From positions 1 to 64,000 of the forward strand of contig NZ_JAUQSY010000020.1 of NCBI RefSeq assembly GCF_030580865.1: DNA of 64,000 nucleotides, read 5' to 3'. Under the pieces are notes generated by a model that was given only the letters and a program-made list of their open reading frames with translations, was not told where the DNA came from and did not search any database. Position 1 is the first letter of the stretch. Each line of letters starts with the position of its first letter. Below are positions 54,137 through 63,400 of this stretch, piece by piece. The translations under genes were made by a program, and so were the position numbers. The stretch is from Hymenobacter aranciens. GTDB taxonomy: Bacteria; Bacteroidota; Bacteroidia; Cytophagales; Hymenobacteraceae.

Positions 54137-55156
54137 ATGGCTCTTTCCCCCCATCACCTCATCGTCATTGGCACCTCGGCGGGCGGCATGCCGGCGCTGG
54201 TGCGGCTCATTGGGCAACTGCCGGGCTCGCTGCCGGCCGCCGTGCTGGTGGTGCAGCACCTGGCCCCCGACTCGTTGGGCGCGTACCTCGTCGACCGCCT
54301 CGCCCACCACACCACCCTGCTCTGCCACCTGGCCCAGGACGGCACGCCCATCGAGCCCGGCCACCTCTACCTAGCCCCGCCCGACCACCACCTGCTGGTG
54401 AAGGACAACCGGCTGCTCGTGACCAAAGGGCCCCACGAAAACCACTACCGCCCCGCCGCCGACGCGCTGTTCCGCTCGGCCGCCGTGTACTACGGCGAGC
54501 GGGTCATCGGCGTGGTGCTGACGGGCATGCTGCACGACGGCACCGCCGGCCTCGACTTCATCAAGCGCTGCGGCGGCCGGGCCGTGGTGCAGGACCCGCA
54601 CGATGCCGAGTTCGACAGCATGCCCCAGAGCGCCATCCGCCACGTGGCCGTGGACTATACCGTGCCGCTCGACGCCATGGGGGCCCTGCTCCAGCAGCTG
54701 GTGCAGGCGCCCATCGCGCCCGCCGCGCCCGTGCCCGCCGACCTGCAGACCGAGGCCGCCATTGCCGAGCGCGTGGTGGGCAGCACCGAGGCCGTGCAGC
54801 AGATTGGCCGCCTGGCGCCCCTCAGCTGCCCCGACTGCGGCGGCACGCTCTGGGAAATGCAGCAGGGCAACATTCTACGCTTCCGCTGCCACACCGGCCA
54901 CGCCTACACCGCCGACGGCCTGCTGCTGAAGTCGCAGCACCAGCTCGAAGAAACCCTCTGGGTGGCCCTGCGCACGATGGAGGAGCGCAAAAACCTGCTC
55001 ACCAGCATGGCCAGCCGCGGCGAGGGGCAGTGGAGCATTCAGCAGGAAGAGCGAGTGGAGGAAATCAAGCGGCACGTCAACCGCCTGCGGGAGTTTTTGC
55101 TGAACGGGGCGGCCGGCGAAGGGCGCCCCGGAGATAACTCGCAACCGTCTACGTAA
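54137..55156 (+). CDS. CheB-type protein-glutamate methylesterase without receiver domain
   Basis: A 339-aa protein from MALSPHHLIVIGTSAGGMPA. Ser of GTSAGG, His of VVQHLAPD and Asp of GMLHDGTAGL give the CheB catalytic triad. The N-terminal receiver of chemotaxis CheB is absent. The C-terminal 130 residues have a CPDCGG ... CHTGHAYT metal-ribbon-like segment and a helical tail (QQEERVEEIKRHVNRLREFL). It is divergent from the CheB-CheR fusion with 94 bp between. Two CheB esterases side by side suggest paired action on the same or related receptors. Confidence 0.9.
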   Translation: MALSPHHLIVIGTSAGGMPALVRLIGQLPGSLPAAVLVVQHLAPDSLGAYLVDRLAHHTTLLCHLAQDGTPIEPGHLYLAPPDHHLLVKDNRLLVTKGPHENHYRPAADALFRSAAVYYGERVIGVVLTGMLHDGTAGLDFIKRCGGRAVVQDPHDAEFDSMPQSAIRHVAVDYTVPLDAMGALLQQLVQAPIAPAAPVPADLQTEAAIAERVVGSTEAVQQIGRLAPLSCPDCGGTLWEMQQGNILRFRCHTGHAYTADGLLLKSQHQLEETLWVALRTMEERKNLLTSMASRGEGQWSIQQEERVEEIKRHVNRLREFLLNGAAGEGRPGDNSQPST

Positions 55157-55329
55157 ACCCGGCCATAGCCTACGTAGAAAACTCGGCTGTGGCTCCGTAG
55201 ATGTTGGTATTTTGGGTATTCAAACTCCTTTTTGTCCATAAAACAGCAGCCGGGGGCTTGCTTTCCTCGTTGGAGGCAGTGGTTCTTTGTTCCAACCATT
55301 CCACAAACTCCACAAGCCTTTCTGAGTAT

Positions 55330-55575
55330 ATGAAAGCCAGCACTCCTCTCACCAACGCCACTCCCCCTACCCCGGCCCGCACGCCCGCCAAGCGTGGCTT
55401 TGCAGCCATGAGCGCCGAAACCCGCCAGCGCATTGCCAGCGCCGGCGGCAAGGCCGCCCACGAAAGCGGCCGCGGCCACCAGTGGACCAGCGAATCGGCC
55501 CGCGCCGCCGGGCGCAAGGGCGGCCTGGCCCGCCCCTCGCTCAACCGCGACGCCGACACCAAGCGCAACGCGTAA
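55330..55575 (+). CDS. KGG-motif stress protein
   Basis: An 81-aa hydrophilic protein from MKASTPLTNATPPTPARTPA. It has KGG-type repeats: RGFAAMSAETRQRIASAGGK and ESARAAGRKGGLARPSL, as in GsiB and con-10 family proteins that accumulate in stress or desiccation. The Gly/Arg/Lys-rich sequence suggests disorder and nucleic acid or surface binding. Longer upstream starts give hydrophobic residues that do not belong. Followed by a strong hairpin. Confidence 0.8.
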   Translation: MKASTPLTNATPPTPARTPAKRGFAAMSAETRQRIASAGGKAAHESGRGHQWTSESARAAGRKGGLARPSLNRDADTKRNA

Positions 55576-55595
55576 TCCCCCTTCAGGCCTTGCCT

Positions 55596-55634
55596 GCAAA
55601 CGCCCCCGGCATCTTTGGTGTCGGGGGCGTTTGC
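55596..55634 (+). terminator. terminator-like hairpin
   Basis: GCAAACGCCCCC pairs with GGGGGCGTTTGC around a 15-nt loop, 21 bp after the KGG gene stop. There is no long T run. Confidence 0.6.
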
Positions 55635-55706
55635 CTTGCAACCCCGGGGGCCGGGCCAGCATCTTCCTGCTGCCCCCAAATGGCTGGCGGCTACGGCTGC
55701 CCGGCT

Positions 55707-55714
55707 TACTTTTG
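55707..55714 (+). promoter_or_regulatory. -7 box TACTTTTG
   Basis: An exact TAnnTTTG match 31 bp before the start of the next gene. Confidence 0.55.
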
Positions 55715-55744
55715 GGTGCTGGTATCACTCCCACTTTCTTTCTT

Positions 55745-57535
55745 ATGCTAATGTACTCTACCACCATGCGACGGCTGGCGGGCGCCACGGCCCTGCTAAG
55801 CGCCAGCCTGCTGGCCGGCCCGGCCCGCGCCCAAACCCCGACCTGGCAATGGGCCCTGCAAACCACCAACCCCACTCCCACCGACCGCAGCGAAGCCCAG
55901 GGCAACGCCGTGGCCACCGATGCCAGCGGCCGCGTGTACGTGGGCGGCGAATATGGCTCCGGCAACTCGGGGCTGATTCCGTACAGCCGGCAGTTTGCCG
56001 CGGCGGGCAGCGTGACGGCGCCGGCGGGCGGCTTCGTGGCGCAGGCCTCGGCCGTCGGGCAGTGGGCCTGGGTGACCAATGCCGTAGCTACTGGCGTAGC
56101 CAACACCGGCGGCACGGCTACCGACATAACGGCAGTGGCCGTAACGCCCACCGGCGAGGTGTACGCGGCCGGCACGGCCCAAGGCACCAGCCTGCAGGTG
56201 GGCAGCCGCACAGCGGCCCTGCCCGGCTCCGGCCAGGCCGTGTTCGTGGCGCGGCTCGACGCGGCGGGCAGCTGCCAGGGGCTGCAAATCGTGGAAGGCA
56301 TCACCAGCGGCATCGAGCTAGCCGCCGACCCCAGCACGGGCGGTGTGGTGCTGGCGGGCCTCTACGAAGTGCCCATGAGCTTTGGCAACAACCCGCTGCC
56401 CGCCCCAACGGCCCAACTAGGGTCCGTGTTTGTGGCCCGGCTAGGGGCTGGTGGGCAATGGTCGTTTGCCACTAATTCGACCGGCGCGGCCAACATCGGC
56501 TCCGGCGTGCAGCTGGCGGTGGGGCCCGCGGGCCAGGTGGCGGTGGGCGGTGCGTATCTGCCGGGCACGCTGAGCTTCGGCGCGCATAGCCTGACCATCG
56601 CCAGCAGCAACAGTAACGCCTACTTCGTGGCCCAGCTTGATGCTACCAACCAGTGGCAGTGGGCCGTGGGCGGCAGCGGCAGCACCGACAGCCGCACCTA
56701 CGACCTGGCCTACACGCCCGGCGGCACCGTATGGGCCGTGGGCGGGGGCCGCACCGGCACTGTGGTAGGCTCGCAAACGCTGACGGCGGGCGGTGGGCCA
56801 AACGCCAATAACCTGGCGGGCTTCCTGGGGCAGCTGTCGGCCGCGGGGCAGTGGGGCACCGTGCAGACCTTTGCCGCTACCGGCGATGGCCTGGGCGCGC
56901 TGGGTTTGCTAAGCCTCGACACCAACGGCCTGCCCGTGGTGATGGGCGCCCTGCGCGGCGACAATGGCCCCGTAACGGGCCAGCTGGGCAGCCAGATGCT
57001 TACCTCGCCCAACGACGACGTGTTGCTGTTCGTGGCGGGGCTCGATGCAGCCGGGCAGTGGCGCTACGTGACTACGGTGCCCCAGCCGGCCCTGCAGGAT
57101 GGCATCAACCCCAAGGCCCAGGCCCTCGACCGCAGCGGCAACCTGCTGCTCACCGGCGGCTTGTTCGGCAACATCACCCTGGGCGGCACTACGCTCAGCG
57201 GCAGCGGACGCAGTTTCGTGGCCACCAACGACTGGGGCGACGTCTTCCTAGCCAAGCTCACCAACGTCACCATTCTGGGCAGCCGCCCCAGCGCGGCGGC
57301 TGCAGCCGCACCGAGCTGCTTTCCCAGCCCGGCCCGCGGCACGGCCACGCTGCGCCTGCCGGCGGCTGCCGCCACGGCTCAGCCCATAGCACTGCTCGAT
57401 GCCCTGGGTCGGGCCGTGCGCCACTACACCGTGCCCGCCCGCGCCACCGAAACCCCGCTCGACCTGATGGGCCTGGCGCCCGGCCTCTACGTGCTGCGCA
57501 CGGGCGCGGCCACGGCGCGACTGGTAGTCGAATAA
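55745..57535 (+). CDS. secreted SBBP-like beta-propeller protein with T9SS domain, paralogue A
   Basis: A 596-aa protein; starts at 55745 or 55766 (MRRLAGATALLSASLLAGPA is a good signal peptide). The body has about nine repeats of the pattern GxVYVGGxYxxG and VFVARLDAAGxWxW, a beta-propeller-type fold related to SBBP repeats. The end is a T9SS-like sorting domain (SCFPSPARGTATLRLPAA, then GLAPGLYVLRTGAATARLVV). It is the tandem paralogue of the next gene. Likely surface-exposed; ligand unknown. Confidence 0.85.
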   Translation: MLMYSTTMRRLAGATALLSASLLAGPARAQTPTWQWALQTTNPTPTDRSEAQGNAVATDASGRVYVGGEYGSGNSGLIPYSRQFAAAGSVTAPAGGFVAQASAVGQWAWVTNAVATGVANTGGTATDITAVAVTPTGEVYAAGTAQGTSLQVGSRTAALPGSGQAVFVARLDAAGSCQGLQIVEGITSGIELAADPSTGGVVLAGLYEVPMSFGNNPLPAPTAQLGSVFVARLGAGGQWSFATNSTGAANIGSGVQLAVGPAGQVAVGGAYLPGTLSFGAHSLTIASSNSNAYFVAQLDATNQWQWAVGGSGSTDSRTYDLAYTPGGTVWAVGGGRTGTVVGSQTLTAGGGPNANNLAGFLGQLSAAGQWGTVQTFAATGDGLGALGLLSLDTNGLPVVMGALRGDNGPVTGQLGSQMLTSPNDDVLLFVAGLDAAGQWRYVTTVPQPALQDGINPKAQALDRSGNLLLTGGLFGNITLGGTTLSGSGRSFVATNDWGDVFLAKLTNVTILGSRPSAAAAAAPSCFPSPARGTATLRLPAAAATAQPIALLDALGRAVRHYTVPARATETPLDLMGLAPGLYVLRTGAATARLVVE

Positions 57536-57552
57536 GCTGCCTAGGAACTGTC

Positions 57553-57595
57553 TAACGGCCAGTTCGGACCCGCCTCGGGTTCGGGCTGGCCGTTT
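57553..57595 (+). terminator. terminator hairpin
   Basis: AACGGCCAG pairs with CTGGCCGTT, with an inner stem CGGACCC/GGGTTCG, between the two propeller genes. Confidence 0.65.
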
Positions 57596-57721
57596 GGTAT
57601 TTAATGCCATTGCCCATCTGGTCGGGGGGGGTATTCCAGGCTGCTCCGCCGCGCAGGCAACCCTGCGCGGCGCCGGGGAGTCATGCTCCCGATACCGTTT
57701 AACCCCCTTTCATTTTCTGCA

Positions 57722-59419
57722 ATGAAACACCTGATGACTGGCGCCGCCACCGCCCTGCTGCTGCTGGCGTCCGCCCACCTTCACCCGGCCACCGCCCAAA
57801 GCTGGGCCTGGGCCAACGCCGCCTCCACTACCCCCAACGCCGAATCGTGGGCCGAGAAGGTGGCCTTCGATGCGGCGGGCAACGCCGTGGTGGCGGGGCA
57901 CTTCTCGGGCACGCTGGTGCTGGGCCGCCACACCCTGGTGAGCGCCGGGGGCGAAGATGTATTTGTGGCCCGCGTGGACGCCACCGGCGACTGGGCCCAG
58001 GCCGTGCGCGCCGGCGGCCCCGCCGACGACTATGCCATGGGCCTGGCCGTAGCGCCCGATGGCACCGCCACCGTAGTGGGCGGCTTCGAAAGTAAACTGG
58101 CCACCTTCGGCTCCTTTGTGCTGCCCAATAGCGGCTCCAACAGTTCTACGCAGGACGTATTCATTGCCCGCCTGAGCCCGGCCGGGGTGTGGACGCAAGC
58201 GGCTCGCGCCGGCGGCCAGGGCCACGACCACGCCACCGCCGTAGCCCTAGCCCCCGATGGCACGGCCACGGTGGTGGGCGGCTTCCAGGGGCCCACGGCG
58301 GCGTTTGCGGGCACGCTGCTGCGCAATACCACCCTCGCCGGCGGCTTTGAAGACGTATTTGTGGCCCGCTTCAGCGCGGCCGGGCTCTGGACCAGAGCCA
58401 TTAGCGCCGGCAGCGCCGATACCGACCACGCCAACGCGGTGGCCGTGGCGCCCGATGGCTCGGCCGTGGTGGTGGGCACGTTTTACGGCGAAAAAATAGC
58501 CCTCGGTACCAAACTAGTATCTAACAGTACGGGTAATAGCGGCCCGGCCGACGTATTTGTGGCGCGGCTGACGCCCGCCGGCGACTGGGACCGGGCCGCG
58601 GGCCTGGGCGGCAGCGCCAATGACGAAGGCTTCGGGGTGGCCCTGCACGCCAACGGCGATGCCACCGTGGTGGGCAGCTTTGCCAGCCCCACGCTGACCG
58701 TGGGCCCCGCTACGCTAACCAACAACACGCCCGGCAACACCATGTACACCGACGTATTCGTGGCCCGCCTGAGCGCGGCCGGCACCTGGACGCAGGCCGT
58801 GAGCGCCGGCGGCAACCGCTACGACTGGCTGAACTCGGTGGCCGTGGATGCCCAGGACCGCGCCGTGGTAGCGGGCAGCTTTACCTCCACCAGTTTCACG
58901 GCGGGCATGTTGATGCTGAGCAACACCACCGCGCCTACCACCCACAACGAGGTGCTGGTGGGCACCCTCGATGCCAACGGCCACTGGAGCAGCCTCTGCC
59001 GGGCCGGCGGGCCGCAGCTCGACATTGCCACCAGCGTGGCCTACAGCCCCCTGGGCCGTGTGGTGGTGGCCGGGGTGATTCACGGCCCGGCGGCGCAGTT
59101 TGGCCCCACTACCCTGGTGGCGGCCAAGCCGGCGGCCTTTGTGGCCAGCCTGGGGCAGCTGCCGCTGACCAGCCGCCCGGCCGCCACGGCCACCCTGGCC
59201 CTGGGCCTGGCCCCCAACCCCGCCCACGGTAGCGTGCGGGTGAGCCTGCCTGCTACGGCCGCCGCCACCCCGCTGCAGGTGCTGGACGCAACCGGCCGCG
59301 AGCTGCGCCGGCTGGCCGCCATGCCCGGCCGCGAAACCACACTCGACCTCAGCGGCTTGGCGCCGGGCCTGTACCTGCTGCGGGCAGGTGCCGCCACCGG
59401 CCGCCTGCTGGTGGAGTAA
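57722..59419 (+). CDS. secreted SBBP-like beta-propeller protein with T9SS domain, paralogue B
   Basis: A 565-aa protein from MKHLMTGAATALLLLASAHL, signal ending ATAQ. It has about eight repeats of the type VAVAPDGTATVVGGFxxxxxFG, then DVFVARLSPAGxWTQA and RAGGxxxD. The T9SS domain ends it (LGLAPNPAHGSVRVSLPA, then LSGLAPGLYLLRAGAATGRL). Same architecture as the gene upstream but divergent in sequence, so an old tandem duplication. Probably released or surface-bound. Confidence 0.87.
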   Translation: MKHLMTGAATALLLLASAHLHPATAQSWAWANAASTTPNAESWAEKVAFDAAGNAVVAGHFSGTLVLGRHTLVSAGGEDVFVARVDATGDWAQAVRAGGPADDYAMGLAVAPDGTATVVGGFESKLATFGSFVLPNSGSNSSTQDVFIARLSPAGVWTQAARAGGQGHDHATAVALAPDGTATVVGGFQGPTAAFAGTLLRNTTLAGGFEDVFVARFSAAGLWTRAISAGSADTDHANAVAVAPDGSAVVVGTFYGEKIALGTKLVSNSTGNSGPADVFVARLTPAGDWDRAAGLGGSANDEGFGVALHANGDATVVGSFASPTLTVGPATLTNNTPGNTMYTDVFVARLSAAGTWTQAVSAGGNRYDWLNSVAVDAQDRAVVAGSFTSTSFTAGMLMLSNTTAPTTHNEVLVGTLDANGHWSSLCRAGGPQLDIATSVAYSPLGRVVVAGVIHGPAAQFGPTTLVAAKPAAFVASLGQLPLTSRPAATATLALGLAPNPAHGSVRVSLPATAAATPLQVLDATGRELRRLAAMPGRETTLDLSGLAPGLYLLRAGAATGRLLVE

Positions 59420-59460
59420 GGCCCCGCCCCAAGGCCCGCAAAACCTGATTTATGGCTCAA

Positions 59461-59510
59461 AATACCCGGAAGTGGGTATTGAACCGGGCCAGCCCCCGGC
59501 CGACCTTTGT
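59461..59510 (+). promoter_or_regulatory. regulated promoter, copy 1 (AATACCC-N6-GGGTATT dyad)
   Basis: AATACCC (59461-59467), GGAAGT, GGGTATT (59474-59480), then 21 bp, then GACCTTTGTG (59502-59511), a degenerate -7 box. The same dyad, with the same central GGAAGT and the same box, occurs at 60378. The dyad centre lies about 35 bp before the box, a place where activators commonly bind. Confidence 0.6.
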
Positions 59511-59644
59511 GGCATCGGGTGGCCCGGCATAGTGGTTTAGGGATGGACCCTGGGGACCGGCTCACCCGATGGCCCGCGCCGGATGAAACGGGCCGGCGCC
59601 AGGCAGGCGCTGCCAAATCATCATTCTGCAAAAAGGTAGTCGCG

Positions 59645-59670
59645 GGGCGTGGCCGGCCAAGGCCACGCCC
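59645..59670. other. 10-bp perfect hairpin
   Basis: GGGCGTGGCC and GGCCACGCCC flank GGCCAA, within the 240-nt leader between promoter copy 1 and the 44-aa frame. There is no T run. Otherwise nothing is seen in 59512-59751. Confidence 0.5.
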
Positions 59671-59751
59671 TTGCGGGGCGCAGGCGGGGCTCCGTAACTA
59701 TTGGCCGAAATATTGCGGGAGCGTCTTTTCACACTTCTTACTTTCTGAGCT

Positions 59752-59886
59752 ATGCAATTCATTACCTCTTTGCTAAAGGCGCTGAAACGCGGCCTGGGCC
59801 CTGGTGGCTGGACCTGGCTGGGCACCTTATTCCTACTGGCCAACAACCCGGCGGCCACCTCTACGCTGGAGCTGCCGCTGGCCTGA
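59752..59886 (+). CDS. 44-aa peptide with one hydrophobic segment
   Basis: The frame (MQFITSLLKALKRGLGPGGW, then TWLGTLFLLANNPAATST) has a basic start and one hydrophobic stretch, like a signal or membrane peptide. Its layout resembles the N-terminus of the large protein at 60463 (LFFRRLRWRLPLVGGMWLAL), and both are preceded by the same promoter. It may be an independent small protein or the surviving front of a lost paralogue. Confidence 0.45.
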   Translation: MQFITSLLKALKRGLGPGGWTWLGTLFLLANNPAATSTLELPLA

Positions 59887-59969
59887 GTGGCCGGTAGGCC
59901 AGGGCGGGCATTGCGCTGGGGCGGGCATCCCGCCCCGGCGCTTCTGTGCGGTACGGTCAGGCGTGTGCC

Positions 59970-60265
59970 TGCTGTTTTTTCTTATTCATGTTTGTCGCGG
60001 TACATGCTCTGGCGACGTCATCGTCGAGCAACAATAATCCTACCCCGGCCACGCCCAAAGGCATGTCGTGGACGGCAACTGACACCAGCATGACCACCAC
60101 CCAAACCCGCATCACGCAGCATTCGGGCATGTTTGGCCACACTGGCGCCGCGGCCTCACGGCCACCGATATTGTGGGCACGTTCAGGTTTTTGGGGTATG
60201 GGCTCGGGTACTGCCTCCCGGTGCAGCAAACCATCACCAACGGCAAGTTCAACGTGAACCTGTAG
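59970..60265 (+). pseudogene. frameshifted small lipoprotein (DUF6252-like)
   Basis: Three frames each keep part of a plausible small lipoprotein: a signal-like LLFFLIHV with a TCSGD segment; then NNNPTPATPKGMSWTATDTS; then, after a shift near 60150, GLTATDIVGTFRFLGYGLGY and TITNGKFNVNL with a stop at 60263. The middle part resembles the MSWT(V/A) start of DUF6252-type proteins. At least one, probably two, frameshifts. Sequencing error is an alternative. Confidence 0.5.
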
Positions 60266-60297
60266 CCCTGCACCAGGCCGTCGTCGACGGTAGCCCG

Positions 60298-60342
60298 CCG
60301 CCCGCCGCCAAGCCCCTCTCCCCGGGGCTTGGCGGCGGGCGG
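60298..60342. terminator. 19-bp perfect GC hairpin
   Basis: CCGCCCGCCGCCAAGCCCC pairs fully with its complement at 60324-60342 around a 7-nt loop. It ends the pseudogene unit before promoter copy 2. Confidence 0.8.
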
Positions 60343-60377
60343 TTTGGCGTTGGGGCGGGCCGGGTGCGGCGGCCCAA

Positions 60378-60429
60378 AATACCCGGAAGTGGGTATTGCA
60401 GCACCCAGACAGTGCGGCGGACCTTTGTG
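60378..60429 (+). promoter_or_regulatory. regulated promoter, copy 2 (AATACCC-N6-GGGTATT dyad)
   Basis: AATACCC (60378-60384), GGAAGT, GGGTATT (60391-60397), then 22 bp, then GACCTTTGTG (60420-60429). Same parts and nearly the same spacing as copy 1. It lies 33 bp before the large repeat-protein gene. Confidence 0.65.
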
Positions 60430-60462
60430 CGACTGTTTTATCCCCTAATTCCTTCCTCTCCC

Positions 60463-63400
60463 ATGCATATGCTTACCCTATTTTTTCGCCGCCTGCGCTG
60501 GCGCCTGCCTCTGGTGGGCGGCATGTGGCTGGCCCTGTTGCTGACAGGCCCGCTGCGGGCCCTGGCCAGCGACCGGCCGGCCAGCGCAACTCCTTCATTG
60601 GCTGAGGCCCTCAACGCCGATGGCACGCTGCGCGCCGGGGCGGCGGGCTCGTTCGACGCCCGCGCCTTTGAGATGCGCACGGCGCCCGATGGGCGACCCG
60701 TGTTTCGGCCGGCCGAGGCCAAGCGCCTCACCGGAGCAGGGGATGAGAAGTGGCAGGATGGATTCGGCGCGGCGGGCATTAGCAGCAACATCCAGGTAGT
60801 TGCCCGGGTGGGCAGCGACATCTACGTCGGCGGGTTTTTCACGACCGTTGGCAACGTGGTAGCAAACCGCATAGCAAAGTGGAACGGCACGGCCTGGAGC
60901 TCGGTGGGCACGGGCACAGCCAATGGCGTGAATGGCGGCGTATACGCGCTGACTACCAGTGGCACCGACCTTTATGTGGGCGGTGACTTCACCCAGGCCG
61001 GGGGCGCGGCGGCCAATCGGGTAGCCAAGTGGAACGGCACCAGCTGGAGCAGCCTGGGCACCGGCGCCACCAACGGCATCAGTAGTGCGTCCAGCACGGT
61101 GTACGGTATCGCCATGATTGGCAGCAATGTGTACGTGGGCGGTAGCTTCAGCCAGGCTGGTGGAGTGAGTGCCGCCAACCTGGCCCGCTGGGATGGCACG
61201 GCGTGGAACAGCGTGAGTGGCGGGGTGAACAACACCATTCGCGCTATGGCAGCCGTGAACACGGACCTGTACGTTGGGGGCAGCTTCACGCAGGCCGGGT
61301 CGGTAACGACCAACTACATCGCCAAATGGAATGGCACCAGCTGGAGCGCCCTGGGCCCCGGCCTGTCGGGCGGCACGGTTTCATCTATGGCAGCCTCGGG
61401 CATGGACGTGTACGTGGGGGGCGGTTTCTCGCCAACTGCTGGGCAGCCCGGCAACCGGATAGCCAAATGGAATGGCACCAGCTGGAGCGCCCTGGGCACA
61501 GGGCCGGCCGCTTATAGCAACATTTATTCCATCGCCGTGATTGGGTCAACGGTGTACGCAGGTGGTGACTTCACTACCGGCTCGGGCAGCACAGCCAGCG
61601 TAGGCAACTATATTGCCCAGTGGAACGGCTCCGCCTGGACCAGCCTGGGTACGGGTGCGGCCAATGGCACGAACTATTATGTCCGGGCAATGCTGCCCCT
61701 GGGCTCCGACCTGTACGTAGCTGGCGACTTCACCCAAGCCGGTGGAATGCCAGCCAGCCGGATAGCCAAATGGAACGGCTCGGCCTGGAGTGCGCTGCCG
61801 TTCGGGGTGGCCAATGGCGCCCTCGATGGCACCATCAACGCCGTGGCCATCTCGGGCTCCGACGTGTACGTGGGCGGTACTTTCACGCAGGTAGGCACAG
61901 TGGCTGCCGCACGGGTGGCCAAATGGGATGGCAGCACGTGGAGTGCCCTGGGCAGCGGCGTGGCCGGGGGGCAGGTACACGCTCTGGCACTGCTGGGCTC
62001 CGACCTCTACGTGGGGGGCAACATCAGCATTGCGCAGGCTGGCGGCGGCTTCTTCTTCTACCTCGGCAAGTGGAATGGCACGGCCTGGAGCAGCCTGGGT
62101 ACCAACCCCAACGGTGCGGTGTACGCACTGGCGGCCCTGGGCTCCGACCTGTACGTGGGCGGACAGTTTAGCCAGGCCGGCGGGGCCAATGCCGGCAACA
62201 TTGCGAAGTGGAGCAACGGTACCTGGAGCCCCCTGCTGGAGGGCACGCACAACGGCGTAGGCAGCACCGTACGGGCGATGGCAGTGATGAACAACGCCCT
62301 CTACGTTGGGGGTGATTTTCTGACCGTGGGGTACGCAAACACTATTGAACCGCGCACGCGGATGAACCTAGTGGGCCGCTGGGATGGCACGGCCTGGAGT
62401 AGCCTGGGCACGGGCTCGACCAACGGCATCACCCAGGGCATGAGCGTTTATGCGCTGGCCGTATCCGGCAACACGCTGTACGTGGGCGGCCGCTTTGCGG
62501 AGGCCGGGGGCCTGTCAGCCCGCTCCGTAGCCCGCTGGGACGGCAGCAGCTGGAGCAGCCTGGGTGCGGGCGTCTCCAATGGCATCAATACTAATTATGT
62601 GGATGTGTACGCGCTGGCCGCTCAGGGCGCCACGGTGTACGCGGGTGGCGAGTTTGCCGCCGCCGGCGGGGCACCCGCCAGCTACATTGCCAAATGGAAC
62701 GGCACGACCTGGGCGACGATGGGCACGGGCCTGAATGGCATCGTGCGGGCGCTGGCCGTCACGCCCGCCGCCCTGGTAGTTGCCGGGGGCGACTTTACCC
62801 GGGTAGGTGATGGCAGTAAAGTGACTTCCCGCTTCGGGGTATACGCTGACCAATTGCTGGAGCCCACCATCACCAGTTTCTCGCCCGCCAGCGGGCAGGT
62901 GGGCACGGTGGTCACCCTCACCGGCACCAACTTCACCGGCGCCACGGCCGTGGCTTTCAACGGCACGGCCGCCAGCAGCTTCACCGTCAACTCGGCCACC
63001 AGCATCATGGCTACCGTGGCCAGCGGCACCAGCACCGGTACCCTCACGGTGAGCAATGCGGATGGCACGGCCACCAGCGCCACTAGCTTCACGGTGCTCA
63101 CGGCGGGCACGCCCGTGCCTTTCGCCTACACCGGCGGCCCCCAAACCTACACCGTGCCGGCCGGCGTGACCCAGCTGCGCGTGGTGGCCAACGGGGGCAG
63201 CCACGGCTTCAGCGGTGGGCGCGGCGCCACCGTAAATGCCTTGCTGCAAGTGACACCCGGCGAAGTACTGACCTTGGTGGCCGGCGGTGCCGGCACTCTG
63301 GCCAGCTCGCCTACCACGCCCGGCCAAGGCGGCTACAATGGCGGCGGCAACGGCGGCAACACCGCCCAGCCCGGTAACTACAATCCCGGTGAAGGGGGAG

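Noticed and set aside
54100..55200. TACGTAG sites around the CheB gene as a regulatory motif
   Set aside because: Only a few copies, at uneven positions and one inside a stop region; a 6-bp palindrome is expected by chance.
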